Of a stretch of 64,000 nucleotides of DNA, positions 59,916 to 64,000 are shown in pieces. The notes beneath the pieces were generated by a model. That model was not told the DNA's origin. It did no database searches and was given only the letters and a program-made list of their open reading frames with translations. The stretch's first letter is position 1. Each line of letters begins with the position of its first letter. The DNA is from Pseudarthrobacter psychrotolerans (GTDB taxonomy: Bacteria; Actinomycetota; Actinomycetes; Actinomycetales; Micrococcaceae), in NCBI RefSeq assembly GCF_009911795.1, contig NZ_CP047898.1, positions 2,294,001 to 2,358,000 on the forward strand, given 5' to 3'. The position numbers and the translations under genes were made by a program.

Positions 59916-60341
59916 ATGAGCTACACCCACACCGTTACCGTCCCGCTGTCCTGGGAGGACGCTGTCCAGCGCACTCGTGAGGCGCTCGGTGAACAAGGCT
60001 TTGGCATCTTGACGGAGATTGACGTCCGCTCCACTTTTGAGACCAAACTCGGCACCGAGGCCGCCGACGCCGTCGGCGACTATGTGATCCTTGGGGCCTG
60101 CAACCCCACTTTGGCGAGCCGCGCCCTGGCGGCCGAGCCGGCGCTGGGCGCACTCCTTCCCTGTAATGTCATTGTCCGACGAGGCAAGGACGCGCTCGAA
60201 ACCACTGTCGAAGCCATAGACCCACAAACCATGGTCCAGCTCAGCGAAAATCCGGTCGTCCGGGAAGTCGCCGACGATGCCGATGCCCGACTCCGCAAAG
60301 CTCTCGCCGGGCTAAGCGAGGCAAAAGACATCTCCGGCTGA
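59916..60341 (+). CDS. DUF302-family protein
   Basis: From ATG 59916 (MSYTHTVTVPLSWEDAVQRT) the product is 141 residues with the DUF302 pattern: F..A....R..L...GFG.. (REALGEQGFGILTEIDVRST), GDYVILGACNPTLASRALAA and LPCNVIVRRG with EAIDP. DUF302 proteins are small, often redox- or sulfur-associated, with unknown activity. It follows cstR, suggesting membership of the same regulon, with a GC hairpin (59830-59880) in the gap. Confidence 0.85.
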   Translation: MSYTHTVTVPLSWEDAVQRTREALGEQGFGILTEIDVRSTFETKLGTEAADAVGDYVILGACNPTLASRALAAEPALGALLPCNVIVRRGKDALETTVEAIDPQTMVQLSENPVVREVADDADARLRKALAGLSEAKDISG

Positions 60342-60435
60342 CCAAAGAGTAGGCACTTGCAAAGCCATCCGTAATCCCGTCCGCGGGCCTGTCGGCATTC
60401 GGACACCTCGTCTGCGTGACTGATGGTTCCGCCGT

Positions 60436-60518
60436 TTTCGACGCGCAAACCCGGCCGTGACCCGCATATTCCCTGGCGCCACAGATATTCAGGTGTCGAC
60501 ACGGAATATGCGCAGCGC
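60436..60518. repeat. dispersed ~84-bp palindromic repeat, copy 2
   Basis: TTCGACGCGCAAACCCGGCC, then GTGACCCGCATATTCCCTGG...GGAATATGCGCAG matches 55919-56002 closely. It lies between the convergent DUF302 and ppsA genes, where a bidirectional terminator role is possible. Confidence 0.8.
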
Positions 60519-60586
60519 CAGGCCGGACGTTAACGGACGACGCCGGCACCCAACCCGGGTGCCGGCGTCGTGCGTTCAGTTCCCGG

Positions 60587-62983
60587 CTAGTTAGCCGCTG
60601 CGGCGCCTGCTGTGGTGCCGGAGAGCCGGAGCCAGGTGTCCACCACGGTGTCGGGGTTCAGGGAGACGGAGTCGATGCCTTCCCCGACCAGCCACTCGGC
60701 GAAGTCCGCGTGGTCGCTGGGACCCTGGCCGCAGATGCCAACATACTTGCCGCGCTCCTTGCAGGCCTTGATGGCCATGCTCAGGAGCTTCTTGACGGCA
60801 GGATCGCGTTCATCGAAGCCGCCCGAGACGATCGCGGAATCGCGGTCCAGTCCCAAGGCCAGCTGGGTCATGTCGTTGGAGCCGATGGAGAAGCCGTCGA
60901 AGTAGTCCAGGAAATCGTCCGCCAGCAGCGCGTTGGACGGAATCTCACACATCATGATCACCTCGAGGCCGTTCTCGCCACGGACCAGGCCGTTCTCCGC
61001 CAGCAGCTCGATGACGCCGCGGGCCTCGTCCAGGGTCCGCACGAACGGGATCATCAGCTTGACGTTGGTCAGGCCCATCTCGTTGCGGACGAAGGACAGG
61101 GCCTCGCACTCGAGGTCGAAGCAGTCCCGGAAGGACGGCTCCAGGTACCGGGAGGCGCCGCGGAAGCCGAGCATCGGGTTCTCTTCGTGCGGCTCGTAGG
61201 CCGGCCCGCCGATGAGGTTGGCGTACTCGTTGGACTTGAAGTCGGACATGCGCACAATCACCGGCTCCGGAGCGAAGGCCGCCGCGATGGTGGACACGCC
61301 TTCGGCCAGCCGCTTGATGTAGTAGTCACGCGGGCTGCTGTACGCGGCGATCCGTTCCCGGATTTCCGCGGCCACGTCCGCCGGCTGATCATCCAGGTTC
61401 AGCAGCGCCTTGGGGTGGATGCCGATCTGGCGGTTGATGATGAATTCCAGCCGGGCCAGGCCCACGCCGTGGTTGGGCAGCTGCGCGAAGGTGAACGCCT
61501 GCTCCGGGGTACCCACGTTCATCATGACCTTGACCGGGGCCTCGGGCAGCTCGGTGATGGCGGTTTCCTCGACGCTGAAGTCCAGGAGCCCTTCGTAGAT
61601 GGTGCCGGTCTCGCCGTCAGCGCAGGACACGGTCACCTCGAGGCCGTCGGAGAGGGTGTCCGTGGCGCTTCCGGTGCCGACGACGGCGGGAATCCCCAGT
61701 TCGCGGGCGATGATGGCCGCGTGGCAGGTGCGTCCGCCGCGGTTGGTGACGATGGCGGAGGCACGCTTCATGATCGGTTCCCAGTCCGGGTCGGTCATGT
61801 CGGCGACGAGGACATCGCCGGTCTTGAAGGCGGCCATCTGGTCGATCGCGGTGAGGATGCGGACGCTGCCGGCGCCGATGCGCTGGCCAATGGCGCGGCC
61901 CTCGGCCAGCACCCGGCCGGTCGCGTTGAGGCGGAAACGGCTGAGGCTGCCGGCGGCCCGTCGGGACTGAACGGTCTCCGGGCGTGCCTGCAGGATGTAC
62001 AGGCCGCCGTCGATCCCGTCCTTGCCCCATTCGATGTCCATGGGGCGGCCGTAGTGGTTCTCGATGGCGACGGCGTGCCGGGCGAGCTGCTCGACGTCGT
62101 CGTCGCTGAGGCTGAAACGGTTCCGCAGCGAGGCTTCCACCGGCACGAAGTCGATGGTGCGGCCAATCTCGCGGCTGTCCGTGTAGGTCATCTGGAGGGC
62201 CTTCTCGCCCAGTCCGCGCTTGAGGATGGCGGGGCGGCCGGACTCCAGTGCGGGCTTGTACACGTAGAACTCATCGGGGTTCACGGCGCCCTGGACCACG
62301 GCCTCTCCCAGCCCGTAGGAGGACGTGACAAACACGGCGTCCTGGAACCCGGACTCGGTGTCCATGGTGAACATCACGCCGGAGGCCCCGACGTCGGAGC
62401 GCACCATCCGCTGGATGCCGGCGGAGAGTGCCACCTCGGCGTGTTCGAACTTGTGGTGCACGCGGTAGGCGATGGCCCGGTCGTTGTAGAGGGACGCGAA
62501 CACATCCTTGATGGCGATCAGGATGTTCTCGATGCCGCGGACGTTCAGGAAGGTTTCCTGCTGCCCGGCGAAGGAGGCATCCGGGAGGTCTTCCGCCGTG
62601 GCGCTGGACCGGACGGCCCAGGACAGGTCCTCGGAGCCCCCGTGCTTGTCCACCAACTGCTGGTAGGAGTTCCGGATCTGCGCCTCGAAGTCCGGCAGGA
62701 AGGGCGTCTCGCGCATAAGCGTCCGGATTTCCTGGCCGGCCGCGGCGAGGGCCGTCACGTCATCGGTGTCCAGGCCAACCAGCCGGTCCACGATCTTCTT
62801 GTCCAGGCCGGAGTCAGCCAGGAAGCTGCGGTAAGCGTCCGCCGTTGTGGCGAAGCCGTCCGGAACCTGCACGCCGGCGGAGGTCAGGTTCTGCACCATC
62901 TCCCCGAGGGAGGCGTTCTTGCCGCCTACCCGGTCAAGGTCCTTGAGTCCGAGTTCTGAGAACCACAGGATGTCTGAAGTCAT
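60587..62983 (-). CDS. ppsA: phosphoenolpyruvate synthase
   Basis: The chosen ATG 62983 ([20 protein letters not shown]) gives 798 residues, the usual PpsA size; the frame upstream to 63112 lacks homology. Domains are the PEP/pyruvate-binding ATP-grasp ([34 protein letters not shown]), the phosphohistidine domain ([17 protein letters not shown] [20 protein letters not shown]) and the PEP-utilising barrel ([34 protein letters not shown]). It converts pyruvate to PEP in gluconeogenesis. Confidence 0.96.
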   Translation of the reverse strand: MTSDILWFSELGLKDLDRVGGKNASLGEMVQNLTSAGVQVPDGFATTADAYRSFLADSGLDKKIVDRLVGLDTDDVTALAAAGQEIRTLMRETPFLPDFEAQIRNSYQQLVDKHGGSEDLSWAVRSSATAEDLPDASFAGQQETFLNVRGIENILIAIKDVFASLYNDRAIAYRVHHKFEHAEVALSAGIQRMVRSDVGASGVMFTMDTESGFQDAVFVTSSYGLGEAVVQGAVNPDEFYVYKPALESGRPAILKRGLGEKALQMTYTDSREIGRTIDFVPVEASLRNRFSLSDDDVEQLARHAVAIENHYGRPMDIEWGKDGIDGGLYILQARPETVQSRRAAGSLSRFRLNATGRVLAEGRAIGQRIGAGSVRILTAIDQMAAFKTGDVLVADMTDPDWEPIMKRASAIVTNRGGRTCHAAIIARELGIPAVVGTGSATDTLSDGLEVTVSCADGETGTIYEGLLDFSVEETAITELPEAPVKVMMNVGTPEQAFTFAQLPNHGVGLARLEFIINRQIGIHPKALLNLDDQPADVAAEIRERIAAYSSPRDYYIKRLAEGVSTIAAAFAPEPVIVRMSDFKSNEYANLIGGPAYEPHEENPMLGFRGASRYLEPSFRDCFDLECEALSFVRNEMGLTNVKLMIPFVRTLDEARGVIELLAENGLVRGENGLEVIMMCEIPSNALLADDFLDYFDGFSIGSNDMTQLALGLDRDSAIVSGGFDERDPAVKKLLSMAIKACKERGKYVGICGQGPSDHADFAEWLVGEGIDSVSLNPDTVVDTWLRLSGTTAGAAAAN

Positions 62984-63134
62984 AATTGCTGCTCCTTTGC
63001 AGATGATGGCATGCGGGGGCGCCGCCCCGCTCGCGGCTGTAGCCGGTTGGTGGGCGCGAATCCTGTCTACAGTGACAGGTCCAGAGCACCATTCCAACAT
63101 GATGTGCGCCACACCGGGATTGTGAAAATTTTCT

Positions 63135-63953
63135 CTAATGCTTAAGGTTCATGCGCTGCAGGATGGTGGCGGCCATTTCCTCCACAGATACGGTGGCTGA
63201 ATTCAGGTACGGGATCCGGTGGGAGACGTATAGCTGCTCGGCGCTGCGCAGCTCAAAGCCGCACTGCCGCAGCGACGCGTAGGGTGAGCCGCGGCGCCGT
63301 TCGGTGCGGATCTGGCTCAGCCGCAGGGGGTTGGAGGACAGCCCGAAACACTTTTCAACAAAGGGCCGCAGCGGCTTGGGCAGCCCTTCCCGTTGAAAGT
63401 CCTCGTCCACCAGCGGGAAGTTCGCGGCGAAGATGCCGTGCTGGAGCGCCAGGTACATGGTGGTAGGCGTTTTTCCGCACCGGGACGGGGCCACCAGGAT
63501 GACCTGCGCCTTTTCCAGCGCCCGCAGGCTCTGGCCGTCGTCGTGTTCCATGGCGTACTCGACGGCGGCCATCCGGGACTGGTACCTCTCGGCGTTGCCC
63601 AGACCGTGGGCCCTGCCAGGTTCACCGCTGGCCTGGGAACCGAGGGCCTGCTCCAGCTGTCCCACATGCGTCCCGATGAGATCCACGATGATCCCCCGGC
63701 ACTTTGCAATGGCCTGCCTGATGTCGCTGCTGACGGCGGTGGAAAAGACGACGGGCCGCGGGCCGGTGGCGACCAGTTTGTCGATGGTGCCCACCACGGA
63801 TCTGGCCTGTTCGACGGTGGTAATGAACGGGACCGTGATGCGGTCAAAGTTATTCGCGGGGAACTGCGTCAACAAGGTGTTGCCGAGCGTTTCCGCGGTG
63901 ATGCCGGTGCTGTCCGAAAGGAAGTAGACAGGCCGAATCGCGTCATTGGTCAT
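63135..63953 (-). CDS. ppsR: PEP synthase regulatory protein (DUF299 kinase/pyrophosphorylase)
   Basis: From ATG 63953 ([20 protein letters not shown]) the product is 272 residues. The P-loop [21 protein letters not shown] and the blocks [20 protein letters not shown] and [20 protein letters not shown] are those of the PpsR/DUF299 family. It reversibly phosphorylates PpsA on a threonine near the catalytic His. It lies upstream of ppsA in the same direction, separated by about 150 bp. Confidence 0.93.
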   Translation of the reverse strand: MTNDAIRPVYFLSDSTGITAETLGNTLLTQFPANNFDRITVPFITTVEQARSVVGTIDKLVATGPRPVVFSTAVSSDIRQAIAKCRGIIVDLIGTHVGQLEQALGSQASGEPGRAHGLGNAERYQSRMAAVEYAMEHDDGQSLRALEKAQVILVAPSRCGKTPTTMYLALQHGIFAANFPLVDEDFQREGLPKPLRPFVEKCFGLSSNPLRLSQIRTERRRGSPYASLRQCGFELRSAEQLYVSHRIPYLNSATVSVEEMAATILQRMNLKH

Positions 63954-64000
63954 GAAGGCATTCTCCACCGGCGAGCCGACACGGAAAAATCACCCCGCAG

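Overview
The window is high-GC actinobacterial DNA. Gene content (Lrp-controlled bkd operon, paaABCDE, Ig-like/transglutaminase/serine-threonine kinase cluster, DUF4012 protein, LAXTG surface protein) and the TTGAGCTTGTCGAGAC-type palindromic repeats point to Arthrobacter/Pseudarthrobacter (Micrococcaceae). This assignment is inferred from gene families, not from a marker gene.

Layout. 1-2 kb: right end of an IS21 element (istA tail, istB) and an IS5-type transposase remnant. 2-4 kb: a polytopic polysaccharide-polymerase-like protein divergent from a DUF218 protein. 4-6.7 kb: a scrap zone with two 3' fragments of a dihydrolipoyl acyltransferase (E2) gene, a decayed AAA-ATPase, a 20-bp-stem hairpin, and two small intact genes (EutQ-like cupin, CxxC protein). 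6.7-13.3 kb: the branched-chain 2-oxoacid dehydrogenase operon (E1alpha, E1beta, E2, leftward) and its Lrp-type regulator (rightward). They are separated by a 2-kb toxin-antitoxin-like island flanked by 70-bp direct repeats of the regulator's own 5' end. 13.3-20 kb: SGNH hydrolase, OafA-type acyltransferase, Ser/Thr kinase, an Ig-like/transglutaminase deletion fusion, and phage tail-fibre debris. 20-23.2 kb: SGNH-acyltransferase pseudogene, then a Tat-exported tail-fibre-like protein followed by a BNR/sialidase-like protein. 23.2-28.2 kb: a mosaic of copied pieces of E2, acyltransferase and SGNH genes, then an IS30 element interrupted by a group II intron.

28.3-45.1 kb is an exopolysaccharide/capsule locus: glycosyltransferases, Wzx flippase, O-antigen ligase/polymerase, a MurA-like enzyme with an N-terminal HTH, Wzz/BY-kinase, WecG-type transferase, initiating sugar-phosphate transferase, DUF4012 protein, LAXTG-anchored protein and a VanZ-like protein, followed by galU. 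46-50.9 kb is a tightly coupled phenylacetyl-CoA epoxidase operon (paaABCDE plus an enoyl-CoA hydratase). 51.1-56 kb holds toxin-antitoxin-type genes (AbiEi with a tiny partner ORF, Xre-Fic, AbiEi fused to an endonuclease-like domain) around an AraC/VOC pair. 56.1-59.8 kb is a sulfane-sulfur detoxification cluster (persulfide dioxygenase-rhodanese, rhodaneses, TauE/SafE exporter, CstR) with CstR-like operators. 60.5-64 kb carries ppsA and its regulatory kinase/phosphorylase.

Two cross-cutting observations. (i) At least five same-strand copies of the E2 3' end lie between 4.1 and 24.8 kb; the extra copies abut junctions of rearranged DNA. (ii) Between 10 and 22 kb, six reading-frame breaks can each be repaired by one extra base in a C/G run. 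This means either recent decay or systematic sequence error, and it should be settled before any of these genes is called dead. No tRNA, rRNA or CRISPR array was seen.
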